DNA of 64,000 bases. It comes from Saccharopolyspora_C sp047200635. Its GTDB lineage: Bacteria > Actinomycetota > Actinomycetes > Mycobacteriales > Pseudonocardiaceae. Position 1 is the first letter of the stretch, and every line of letters begins with the position of its first letter. Below are positions 45,208-53,790 of this stretch, in pieces. Position numbers and translations under genes: made by a program. The notes below the pieces were generated by a model. That model was given only the letters and a program-made list of their open reading frames with translations. It did not search any database and had not been told where the DNA came from. Where the stretch lies: the NCBI RefSeq assembly GCF_047200635.1, contig NZ_JBJZOI010000009.1, positions 1-64,000 of the forward strand, written 5' to 3'.

Positions 45208-47619
45208 TCAGGTCGGGGGGTAGCGGGTGGCCCACTCCTCGGTGTCCGGCGGGTGCGGGCCGAATTCGAGGACGGCGTCGTGGGCCAGCTGCTCGATCAC
45301 GTCGTGCAGCTCCAGCTCGGTGCGCCAGCGCTCCGGGATCGCCGCCGCGCCGGAGCGGGCGCCGACGAGGCTGCCGCACACGGCGCCGGTGGTCGCTGAG
45401 TTGCCGGTGTGGTTGACCGCCAGCGGGAGCGCCACGTCGATGTCGCCCTCGGCGACCAGCGCCGCGTAGAGCCCGATCGCCAGCGCGTCGGCCGCGCTCC
45501 ACCCGTTGCCGATCCCGCTCTCCAGGTGGGTCGGAGTGGTCTCCGCCGAGGCCGCGTAGCGCACCGCTGCCGAGACCTTGCGGGTCACCTCCTGGTGTCC
45601 CCGGTGCCTGCCGAGCTCGGCCATCGCCTCGTCCACGGCGGCGGCCAGCTCCTGTCCGTCGAGCAGCCGGGAGACCAGGAAGGCGAGGGTCCCCGCGCTG
45701 AGGTAGGCCACCGGGTCGCCGTGGGTGAGCGCGGCGGTGTTCTGCCCGACCCGGAACACCTCGGCGGGGTCCTCGCTCCACAGCGCGGCCGGGACCGCCC
45801 GCATCACCGCGGTGCTGCCCTGCGAATCGCTGACCGGGTGCTCCGGCGTGCCCATCGGCTGCTGACCCTTGGCGAAGGCGATGAGGGTGCGCATCATGGT
45901 CCGCCCCGGGTTGCGGGTCTGGAACAGCGCGCGGTGCCCCACCAGCCAGCCGTCGGGTGCGGGGGTCTTCTTCAGGAACTCGCCCGCGGCGCGGCCCCAG
46001 CTGAGGTGCTGGGTGTGCAACCAGCGCTGGTAGGCGTGCTGGATGTGCCGGGACGGGTCGTCGATCTCCGCCTCGCGGCGGGCAACCCCGGCGCGGATGG
46101 TGCCCTCCAGGGAGAACAGCAGCAGCTGGGTGTCGCTGCCGAGCCGCCCGGCGGGATGCCCGGCGGGCACGTAGTTGCGCAGGCCGTGCGGGCCGTGCCG
46201 GTCCTGGATCTCGTCCCAGCTGTCGCCCGCGATCGGGGTGCCCAGCGCCTCGCCGATCGCGCAGCCGAGCACCGCGCCGAGGAAGCGGTCCCGGGAGGCC
46301 GCCAGCCGGGGGACCGCGTGCAGGCTCCGCGTGCGGTCGGCGGTCCGCGCGGGAGCGCCGACGGGGTAGCGCCGCAACCAGTCGGCGGACTCGTCCGGGT
46401 AGGGCCCGAACTCGTCGGCGGTGTCCTCGGCGAGGCGCTCCAGGACCGCGAGCGCCTCCGGTTTCTCCTCGGGTAAGGGAATCGCGGCCGGCCCGTGCGC
46501 GGCACCGAGCAGCTGCCCGCACAGCACGGCGGTGGTGGCGGTGTCGCCGGAGTGCTCGGCGGCCGCGCCGATCGCGGTGGCGAAGTCGTCGGGGCAGGCG
46601 GCCGCGACGCGCAGCGCTACGGCGAGGACCTCGGTCCCGGTGCGACCAGCGCCCATCGCGTCCAGCTGGGCCGGTCCCGGCGCGAACCCGACCGGGCTGG
46701 TGCCGCCGAGGTGCAGCGCGCGCTCCAGCAGCGGTGGCCGGGAGTCCGCCGGTTCCCAGGACCGGACCGCCCGTCGCAACGACTCGTGCAGCGGCACCCC
46801 GTGCAGCAGCGCCGAGATCGCCACCCCCAGCACCCCGGCCGGGCGGTGGCCCTCCGGGTGCCCGTGGGTCAGCGCGGCGAGGCTCTGGGCGGGGCCGAAC
46901 ACCTCGGTGGTCGACCACAGAGCCGCGACCGCCCCCAGCGGCACCGCGCTCCCGCCGGAGGCGTGCGAGGAGGCCCTGCCTCCCGCGGCGATGCGGGTGA
47001 GCGCGGCCAGCAGCGCGGGATCGCCGACCGCGTCGCCGCGCAGCTCGCGCCGTTCGATCAGCCAGCCGTCGGGTTCGGGGGCGCCCTCGGCGACGCAGTC
47101 CTGCCAGGGCGTCCCCCGGGCGTGCAGCCAGCGCTGAAGCCCGCCGAGCACCGCCCCGGGCAGGTCGTCGGTTCCGCGCACGCGCAGCGCGGTGTGCGCC
47201 CGGACCGCGCCCTCCACCGCGAACAGCAGGGCGCTGGTGCGTTCACCCACCCTGCCGGTGGCGAGCTGCTCGGCGCGGGCGGCGCCCAGCAGCATCCCGG
47301 CGAACCGGTTCGCCGCCTCCGGCCGGTACCCGGACTCGTCGGCGAGTCCGGTCGCGGGGACCGGTGGCGCCGGATCGCTGCCGATGCGCTGGCGCAGCGC
47401 CGCGAACCACGGCGGCCGGGTCAGCGGCCGGTCCCGCCAGGACCGCCACTTCTCCAGCAGCAACCGCTCGTCGGCGTCGACCGGCCCGGCCGGCTCCGCG
47501 GCGGAGCTCGGAGGCGAAGTCGCCGCGTCCGATCCCGACGTGCGGCGACGTTCCCGGAAGGCCGCCAGCAGCGCCCGTTCCGCCTCGGTGAGCCCCTCGG
47601 AGGCCCTTGCGTCCGTCAC
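45208..47619 (-). CDS. Tandem ADP-ribosylglycohydrolase-fold protein (two degenerate ARH domains)
   Basis: An 803-residue protein with two ARH/DraG folds: one at about 103-418 and one at about 443-800. ARH enzymes remove ADP-ribose from proteins or nucleic acids with two metal ions held by T/S-D-D-T and D-x-D-T motifs. In the second domain these read Gly-Ser-Asp-Thr-Gln (494-498) and His-Thr-Gly-Asn-Ser-Ala-Thr-Thr (737-744), so one Asp of the first site and both Asp of the second are lost. The first domain has ERTSALLF in place of the Asp pair and HSGDTATT in the second site. It may be a binding or inhibitory partner of the neighbouring 1645-residue protein. The GTG lies seven bases after a TAACGT box. 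Confidence 0.85.
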   Translation of the reverse strand: MTDARASEGLTEAERALLAAFRERRRTSGSDAATSPPSSAAEPAGPVDADERLLLEKWRSWRDRPLTRPPWFAALRQRIGSDPAPPVPATGLADESGYRPEAANRFAGMLLGAARAEQLATGRVGERTSALLFAVEGAVRAHTALRVRGTDDLPGAVLGGLQRWLHARGTPWQDCVAEGAPEPDGWLIERRELRGDAVGDPALLAALTRIAAGGRASSHASGGSAVPLGAVAALWSTTEVFGPAQSLAALTHGHPEGHRPAGVLGVAISALLHGVPLHESLRRAVRSWEPADSRPPLLERALHLGGTSPVGFAPGPAQLDAMGAGRTGTEVLAVALRVAAACPDDFATAIGAAAEHSGDTATTAVLCGQLLGAAHGPAAIPLPEEKPEALAVLERLAEDTADEFGPYPDESADWLRRYPVGAPARTADRTRSLHAVPRLAASRDRFLGAVLGCAIGEALGTPIAGDSWDEIQDRHGPHGLRNYVPAGHPAGRLGSDTQLLLFSLEGTIRAGVARREAEIDDPSRHIQHAYQRWLHTQHLSWGRAAGEFLKKTPAPDGWLVGHRALFQTRNPGRTMMRTLIAFAKGQQPMGTPEHPVSDSQGSTAVMRAVPAALWSEDPAEVFRVGQNTAALTHGDPVAYLSAGTLAFLVSRLLDGQELAAAVDEAMAELGRHRGHQEVTRKVSAAVRYAASAETTPTHLESGIGNGWSAADALAIGLYAALVAEGDIDVALPLAVNHTGNSATTGAVCGSLVGARSGAAAIPERWRTELELHDVIEQLAHDAVLEFGPHPPDTEEWATRYPPT

Positions 47620-47626
47620 TTGGTCA

Positions 47627-47632
47627 ACGTTA
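47627..47632 (-). promoter_or_regulatory. -10 box embedded in the stop codon of the upstream ARH gene
   Basis: TAACGT, whose TAA is the stop codon of the 1645-residue gene, ends seven bases before the GTG of the 803-residue gene. The second gene can therefore be transcribed on its own. Confidence 0.5.
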
Positions 47633-50600
47633 TCCCGTGTAGCGCCGGGCCCAGTCCGGCGCCGTGCCGTCCGGGACCAGCTCGGTCTTCGCCCGCCGCG
47701 CGTCCGCGACGAGGTGGCGCACCTGCTCGCCGAGCTCCAGCTGGTCGAGCCACTCCGGCGGGATCTCCTCGGCCCCGCGCGCCGCGCCCAGCAGCCCACC
47801 GCACAGCGCGGCGGTGGCCGCGCTGTCGCCCGAGTGCGCCGCGGCCAGCGCCACCGCGTCCGCGAACGAGTCCGGGTGGGTCAGCGCGGCGGCGACCGCG
47901 ATGCCGAGCGCGGCGGGGGCGTGCCTGCCCGCGCCGAGCTTCTCCAGCGCGGGCACCGGGACGGGGCCGTGCTCGGCCAGCTCCAGCGCCTCGCGCAGCG
48001 ACCGGACGGTGTTCTCGCTGCCCTCCCAGGCCTTCAGCTCGGTGAGCGCGGTGTGCACGCTCTCGGCGATGGTCTGCCCCTCGCGCAGCGCAGCGACCAT
48101 GCACGCGACAGCGGCCGCCGGGAGGTAGCCGTCCGGGTGGCCGTGGGTGAGCACGCCGATCCCGATGCCGAGCTCGACGGCCTCGGCGGGGCTGCCCGCG
48201 TGCAACCCGACCGCCGCGCCGCGCGCGGCCGCGGCCGCTCCGGTCGCCTGGTTCGGCGGGGTGCTCGGGGTGGGCGCGGGGCCCTCGCCGTCCCACCCGG
48301 CCAGCGCCGCGACGGTGGCCTCGTCGGGGAATCGCTGCGCGCGCAGCGCGGGCAGCTCGGCGAGCGCGGCGGGCCGCAGCGCCGGTTCGATCGGCGCGCC
48401 CTGGGCGAGCACCCAGTGCTGCAGGGTGCCGCGCACCGTGCCGACCACGTCGACCGACCGGTTGAGTCCCTTGTGGACGGAGGCGCGGAGCAGTCCGTCG
48501 AGCAGGAACACCGACTGCTGACCGGCGGCGGAGGCCCGTCCCCGGCCGCCGAAGTGCTCGGCGGGTTCCCGGACCCCGTCGGGATTGCGGCGCAGCACGG
48601 TCCGCTGGGACAGGAAGGTCCAGGGTGCCCCGAGAGCATCACCGGCGAGCACGCCGAGCGCGCAGCCCGCCAGGCGGTCCAACGGGTCCAGCGCGGCCGG
48701 CACGTCCTCGGCGAGCGCGCCCTCGGCCTCACCGGCGGCCACCAGCTGCGCGGCCCGCTCGGGGCCGAACGCCTCCTGGAGCAACTTGTGCAGGCCCTCG
48801 GAGAGGTCGTGGGGGGTGTCGTCCGCGCCGTCGCGGAACTTGCGCCACGCGGCGAGCAGGCGCAGTTCCTCGTCGTTGAGCCCGGAGTCCTCGTCGGACT
48901 CGGCGGGCCGAGGCGTCGCCGGGGTGGCGCTCGTCGCGGGGCGGGCAGGGGCGGCCTGGGTGTCAGGTTCCGCCGGCGCGGCGGGTTCCGGCTTCGCGGA
49001 CTCCGCCGGCGCGGCGTCTTCCGGCTTCGCGGGTTCCGCCGGGGCCTCGGACCCCAGCGCGGGGATCGGGGCGAGCACCGTCGTCGTCTCCGCGGCGGTC
49101 TCGGGCGGGACCGGCTTCGCCGCCTGACCGGACTTCGCCGCCGACGGCTTCGGGGCGCGTTCCCGCGCCGGGCCGTCCGCGGCCCGCTCCGGCCGCTCGG
49201 CCGCGGTGCCGGGCTCCGTCGACTCGGCCTTCCCGGCGGCCGCGTTCCGTCCGGTGCTCTTCCCCCCGGAGCCCTCGGCCGCGGCCTCCGCCGTCGCTCC
49301 GTCCCCGGTCGCGGGCGCGCTGCCCGCCGGGTAGCGGCGCAGCCACTCCGGCACCGAGGGCGGGTGCTCGCCGAACTCCTCGGTCGCGTCCCGCGCGAGC
49401 TGCTCGATCAGCTCGCCCAGCTCCACGCGCTGCCGCCAGCCGCGCGGGATCGCGCTCGCGGTGTGCGCGGTGCCCATGATGTTCCCGCAGATCGACGCGG
49501 TCGCGTCGCTGTCGCCGGAGTGATTCGCGGCCAGCAGCAGCGCTTCCTGGTACGACGACGGCCGGGCGAGGGCCGCGCACACCGCGATCGCCAGCGCCTG
49601 CTCGCCGACCCGGCCCTCGCCGAGGCGCTGCTGGATCTGCTCCGGCGTGGGGTCGCCCTCGGTGGCCAGCTCGATGGCCCGGCGCAGCGCGCTCGTGGTC
49701 TCCTCGTGGCCCTCCCACCCGGACAGCTCGGTCAGCGCCCGATCCACGGCCTCCGGCAGCGAACGGCCCCGGAGCAGCTGGCTCACGATCACCGCGAGCG
49801 CCCCGGCGGGCAGGTAGCCGCTCGGATGACCGTGGGTGAGCGCGGCGGTCCCGGCACCGACCCGGAAGGTCTCGGTGGGGTCCGCGGACCAGAACCCGGC
49901 CGGGGCCGCGCGCATCACGCCCCCGCAGCCCTTCGAGTCGTTGATCCGCGCGGTCATGGTGCCCAGCGGCTGTCCGGTGGCGTAGCCGTGCAGCGCCTGC
50001 ACGCAGGTGGCCCCGGGCGCGCGGCGGGCGAACAGGCTCTTCTCCCGGATCAGCCAGCCGTCCGGCGGCGAGCCCGCGAGCGGGCCGCCCGCGTCCTTCC
50101 AGTCGAAGCCCTGGGTGTGCAGCCAGCGCTGGTAAGCGTGCTGCACCTGCGGCGCCGGATCGGGGTCGGCGTGGAGCCTGCGGCGGATCGAGGCGCGGAT
50201 CAGGCCCTCGGCGGTGAACAGGGTCAGCTGGGTGTCGTCGCTGATCGAGCCGCCGGACCGGTCCGCGTCGGCGAAGTCGACGACGCCCGCCGCGCCGTGC
50301 TGGGCGCGGATGGTCTCGATGGAGTCGTCCTCCACCGGGTAGCCCAGCGCGTCGCCGACCGCGCCGCCGAGGAGGCAGCCGAGGATGCGCGCACCGCGCT
50401 CGGTGGCGGGCTCGCTGAGCTCGCGTCCGCCGGGGATCGGGTCGTCGGGCGACGCCTGCTTGAGGGAGACGCGCTCGGTGGGCGGTGATTCCTGCTGCGC
50501 GGCGCCGTCTTCGCGGTTCGCCGACGACGTCGGCCAGGAACCCATCGCCGGCAGCGGCTTCGGCTTCCCGGCGGAGTCCGCCGGCTCGTCCGGAGCCGAC

Positions 50601-52567
50601 TCCGCCGGGCGCTCGTGCTCCTCGGGCGCGGAGTCCGCGGCGGGCTCCGGTTCGGCGGACGGCTTCGCGCCGGACCCGGCCCGGGGCAGCGCTGAGTCGA
50701 AGTCGAGGTCGATGAGGTCGCGATCCGCCGGGTAGCGCTTGACCCAGTCCTCGTCGGTGCGCGGCTGCGGGCCGAACTCCACCAGCGCGTCGGAGACCAG
50801 CTGCTCGACGAGCTCGCGCTGCTTGAGGTCGCGCAGCCACACGCCGGGGAGCGCGGACGCGCCGTGCCGGGCGCCGACGATGGCACCGCAGATCGCCCCC
50901 GTGGTGTCGCTGTCGCCGGAGTGGTTGACCGCGCTCATCACGGCCGGGCCGATGCCGTCGTGGCTCAGCGCGGCGCACACCGCGATGGCCAGCGCCTCGT
51001 GCCCGGCCCAGCCACCACCGATCAGGTCCTTGATCTGCTCGGGTGTCGGGGCGCCCTCGGCGGCGAGGTCCTCGGCGACCATGAGCAGCCGCTCGGTCTG
51101 CTGGTGGCCCTCGCACTCCAGCAGCAGGGCGCGCGCCTCGGCCAGCGCCTCGGGCAGCGTCGCGCCCAGCAGCAGGCCCTGCACCAGCACGGCCAACACC
51201 CCGGCTGGCAGGTAACCGCCGGGCTTCGAGCAGGTCAGCGCCGCACCGGCGGCGGCCAGCCGGAACACCTCGCGCGGGTCGTCGGACCACAGCGCGAACG
51301 GAGCGGCGCGGACCACGCCGGTGTTGTCGTCCGAGTCGTTGATCGGCCGCCGGAAGGTTCCCGGGGCGCCCACTTTGGCGAACTCGCGCAGCGCGGTGAC
51401 GCACTCGGGGTTGGGGTTGCGGACGGCGAACAGATCGCGCTCGGCGATGAGCCAGCCGGTCGGCTCCGGGTGCGCGTCGCCGAACGGGCCCGCGGCCCGC
51501 TCCCACGCGTGTCCCTGGGTGTGCAGCCAGCGCTGGTAGGCGAGCTGCACCGCGGGCAGCGGGCCGCCGGTGCCGCCGCCGCGGGTGGCGACGTGACCGC
51601 GGATGAGGCCTTCCAGGGTGAACGCGAGCAGCTGGGTGTCGTCGGTGAACTCGGCCGGGTGATCGTCGGAGCGGTCGTAGTCGGTGACCCCGCGCTCGCC
51701 GAAGCGGCTGCGGATCTGGTCCACCGGCTGCGTCTCCACCGGGGCGCCGAGGGCGTCGCCGATGGCGGTGGCCAGCACGCTGCCGAGGAAGCGCTGCCCC
51801 CGGTCGCTGCTGAGCGGGTCGGCCTGCTCCGCGGTGCGCGGGGCCTGCGCGGGCCGGGCCGCCTCCGCCGGGGAAGCCGGGGACGGTGGTGCGGCGGCGG
51901 CAGCGGCGGTGGCCGTCGAGGTGGTGGCCGTCGCGGCGGCGGGCGCCGCCGCGGAGGTGGCGGCGGCGGGCGTGGCGGTCGGCGCCGGAGCGCCCCGCGA
52001 CGCGGCCGCCTTGATCAGCTCCTCGCCGGGGATGCGGGCCTTGACCTGGCTCGTCGGGTTGATCTGGAGATCCATCCCGGTGGGGTTGCGCTCGACGAGC
52101 TGGCTGCCCGTCATGCGCTGCCAGGTGGTCCACTGCGCGGGCAGGTAGGCGTCGGAGGTGAACAGCTGGAGCTGTCGCCTTCCCGACTCGTGGTCCATCG
52201 TGAACAGCCCGCTGCCCTGCGGCTGCGCGAACAGGATCAGCTCCGCGTCCAGCAGGGCGGCCAGCAGCGTGGGTGCCTGCGCGTAACCGGTCGTGGTCAG
52301 CTGCAGCGCGCGCTCCACGTCGTTCGTCGGCGCGGGCAACCGCAGCGCGACGGGGGAGGGGCGGTAGTTGGGGTTCGGCGAGAAGTCGTCGGTGAGCTCG
52401 CCGCGCTCGTCGACCCGATAACCTCCGATGAAGCCCCACGGGGGGACCTCCGCGTTCGGGTCGCTGAAGATCGGATCGACCACGTACAACCAGGTGTTCG
52501 GCTGCTTGGCGGCCTGCTCCCGCATGGCCGGCGTGATCACCGGCCGACTCGGCTGCTGGGTGTTCAT
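47630..52567 (-). CDS. SseB-like protein with three tandem ADP-ribosylglycohydrolase domains
   Basis: A 1645-residue protein. Residues 1-190 resemble the SseB/type VII secretion-associated fold (TWLYVVDPIF, ALLDAELILFAQPQGSG, LQLFTSDAYLPAQW). An Ala/Pro-rich linker leads to ARH domain A (256-615), linker, B (723-1080), a long acidic/Pro linker, and C (1295-1643). Domain A keeps every expected metal ligand: Thr308-Asp309-Asp310 and Asp552, Asp554, Thr555. B keeps Asp777-Asp778, Asp1019 and Asp1021 but has Ala1022 for Thr. C has AGQQS for the first pair and loses the second Asp (Ala1583). At least domain A is probably active. No signal peptide, so cytoplasmic. ATG at 52567; GGGAG lies very close to it. 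Confidence 0.85.
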   Translation of the reverse strand: MNTQQPSRPVITPAMREQAAKQPNTWLYVVDPIFSDPNAEVPPWGFIGGYRVDERGELTDDFSPNPNYRPSPVALRLPAPTNDVERALQLTTTGYAQAPTLLAALLDAELILFAQPQGSGLFTMDHESGRRQLQLFTSDAYLPAQWTTWQRMTGSQLVERNPTGMDLQINPTSQVKARIPGEELIKAAASRGAPAPTATPAAATSAAAPAAATATTSTATAAAAAAPPSPASPAEAARPAQAPRTAEQADPLSSDRGQRFLGSVLATAIGDALGAPVETQPVDQIRSRFGERGVTDYDRSDDHPAEFTDDTQLLAFTLEGLIRGHVATRGGGTGGPLPAVQLAYQRWLHTQGHAWERAAGPFGDAHPEPTGWLIAERDLFAVRNPNPECVTALREFAKVGAPGTFRRPINDSDDNTGVVRAAPFALWSDDPREVFRLAAAGAALTCSKPGGYLPAGVLAVLVQGLLLGATLPEALAEARALLLECEGHQQTERLLMVAEDLAAEGAPTPEQIKDLIGGGWAGHEALAIAVCAALSHDGIGPAVMSAVNHSGDSDTTGAICGAIVGARHGASALPGVWLRDLKQRELVEQLVSDALVEFGPQPRTDEDWVKRYPADRDLIDLDFDSALPRAGSGAKPSAEPEPAADSAPEEHERPAESAPDEPADSAGKPKPLPAMGSWPTSSANREDGAAQQESPPTERVSLKQASPDDPIPGGRELSEPATERGARILGCLLGGAVGDALGYPVEDDSIETIRAQHGAAGVVDFADADRSGGSISDDTQLTLFTAEGLIRASIRRRLHADPDPAPQVQHAYQRWLHTQGFDWKDAGGPLAGSPPDGWLIREKSLFARRAPGATCVQALHGYATGQPLGTMTARINDSKGCGGVMRAAPAGFWSADPTETFRVGAGTAALTHGHPSGYLPAGALAVIVSQLLRGRSLPEAVDRALTELSGWEGHEETTSALRRAIELATEGDPTPEQIQQRLGEGRVGEQALAIAVCAALARPSSYQEALLLAANHSGDSDATASICGNIMGTAHTASAIPRGWRQRVELGELIEQLARDATEEFGEHPPSVPEWLRRYPAGSAPATGDGATAEAAAEGSGGKSTGRNAAAGKAESTEPGTAAERPERAADGPARERAPKPSAAKSGQAAKPVPPETAAETTTVLAPIPALGSEAPAEPAKPEDAAPAESAKPEPAAPAEPDTQAAPARPATSATPATPRPAESDEDSGLNDEELRLLAAWRKFRDGADDTPHDLSEGLHKLLQEAFGPERAAQLVAAGEAEGALAEDVPAALDPLDRLAGCALGVLAGDALGAPWTFLSQRTVLRRNPDGVREPAEHFGGRGRASAAGQQSVFLLDGLLRASVHKGLNRSVDVVGTVRGTLQHWVLAQGAPIEPALRPAALAELPALRAQRFPDEATVAALAGWDGEGPAPTPSTPPNQATGAAAAARGAAVGLHAGSPAEAVELGIGIGVLTHGHPDGYLPAAAVACMVAALREGQTIAESVHTALTELKAWEGSENTVRSLREALELAEHGPVPVPALEKLGAGRHAPAALGIAVAAALTHPDSFADAVALAAAHSGDSAATAALCGGLLGAARGAEEIPPEWLDQLELGEQVRHLVADARRAKTELVPDGTAPDWARRYTG

Positions 52568-53031
52568 CTCCCGCGCTCGCCCCCGACTTGTCGTTGCACC
52601 CTGGATCCTTGCCGCCGAGGTTTCTGGCTCACTCGAAAGTGTGGTTTCGGGCCGTGCTGCCGCTCGGCTGCGCTGCGACCAACCGCCGTCGCGTAGTTGG
52701 TCCGCACTCTCTCATGGCCACTTGGGGTGAAGTTTAGTGTTCCACAAATGCACCCTGAGTCAGCGATGCCGTTCGCGGCGCGGAACCGGGGAAAACCACC
52801 CGGCGCCGGACGAACCGGGACAGCTCGGCAACGGCCGGAGGTCGGGGTTTCCAACCGCCGCCGGGCGTCGGTGCGTCCTGGTTCGCGGCCGCGCGGAACG
52901 CCCCCCCCGCCCCGCTCGGCCGGCATCGGGGAAGGGGCGTCGGAATTCCGCGCGCACGGCCGGAAACGGCTCCGCCGGAAGAGCGCTCGCCCAGCTCCGA
53001 AAGGTGACCCGGAAGGTGCCCTCGCCCCGGG
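52568..53031. other. Intergenic region upstream of the SseB-ARH gene
   Basis: A 464-base gap. The 52.70-52.76 part is the least GC-rich (CTAAACTTCACC on the minus strand; TAAACT at 52731-52736 is a -10 candidate), which would give a leader of about 160 nt. No ORF here looks coding. The sulfur-operon terminator lies at its high end. Confidence 0.4.
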
Positions 53032-53036
53032 TCACC
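53003..53036 (-). terminator. Terminator at the end of the sulfur operon
   Basis: GGTGACCCGG pairs with CCGGGTCACC (53003-53012 with 53027-53036), ten perfect pairs with a 14-base loop. It overlaps the stop codon of the last gene. Confidence 0.7.
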
Positions 53037-53787
53037 CGGCGCGGGCGCCGTCCGCCATCCGATCGAGCGCCTGCCGGTAGCGGGTGGCGACCAGCTCGGC
53101 CACGGCCGGGGCGGCGGCCATCGGAGCGGCCAGCAGCGCGTCGGGTGCGTGCTCCCGGGCCGCGTCCAGCACGCGATCGGTGAGCAACCCGGGGGCCAGG
53201 AACCAGGAGCCCACCGCGATCCGGCGGGCGCCCCGCGCGCGCAGCCGCTCGATGGCGGTCGGCACGTCCGGTTCGGCGGAAGTGGCGAACGCGGCGATCG
53301 CGCCCGTCCAGGAGGCGCGCGCCAGCCAGCGCTCGGCGACCTGCTCGACGAGCCGGTTCGCGGGGGCCCGCGCGGAGCCGACCCCGGCCAGCACCACGCC
53401 CAGCCCCGGGTCGTCGAGCTCCGCCCCTGCCTCGGCCAGCCGGCCCAGGGCCGCCGCGTCCAGCAGCGGGTCGGGACCGAGCACCTCGGCGGTGCGCAGC
53501 CGCAGCTCCGGCAACCGCCGCCCGGCCTCGGCGAGCAGCGCGGGCAGGTCGACCTTCGCGTGGAACGCGCTGCCCAGCAGCAGCGGCACCACCACCGCCT
53601 CGCGGTGCCCGTCGGCGCGCACCGCGTCGAGCACGTCGCCGAGCCGCGGCGCCGACAGGTCCAGGAAGGCCGCCCGCACGTCCAGCTCGGGCCGCGCGGC
53701 GCGCACGACCTCCAGCAGGGCGTGGACGGTGCGCGCCGAGCGCGGGTCCCGGCTGCCGTGCGCGACGGCCACCAGCGCGGGTCGCAC
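53032..53787 (-). CDS. Sirohydrochlorin chelatase-like protein (CbiX/SirB family)
   Basis: A 251-residue protein of two similar chelatase halves. The N-terminal AHGSRDPRSA holds the metal-binding His, and LLLGSAFHAKVDLP the second His; the second half reads AVGSWFLAPGLL. The family inserts Fe2+ into sirohydrochlorin to make siroheme, the cofactor of the sulfite reductase encoded in the same operon. Three bases separate it from cysN. A similar gene stands beside cysH/nirA in M. tuberculosis (che1). Confidence 0.9.
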   Translation of the reverse strand: MRPALVAVAHGSRDPRSARTVHALLEVVRAARPELDVRAAFLDLSAPRLGDVLDAVRADGHREAVVVPLLLGSAFHAKVDLPALLAEAGRRLPELRLRTAEVLGPDPLLDAAALGRLAEAGAELDDPGLGVVLAGVGSARAPANRLVEQVAERWLARASWTGAIAAFATSAEPDVPTAIERLRARGARRIAVGSWFLAPGLLTDRVLDAAREHAPDALLAAPMAAAPAVAELVATRYRQALDRMADGARAG

Positions 53788-53790
53788 GGC

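Noticed and set aside
47192..50488. A 1098-codon plus-strand frame opposite the ARH genes
   Set aside because: Antisense shadow; the minus-strand frames have repeated ARH motifs and a normal composition.
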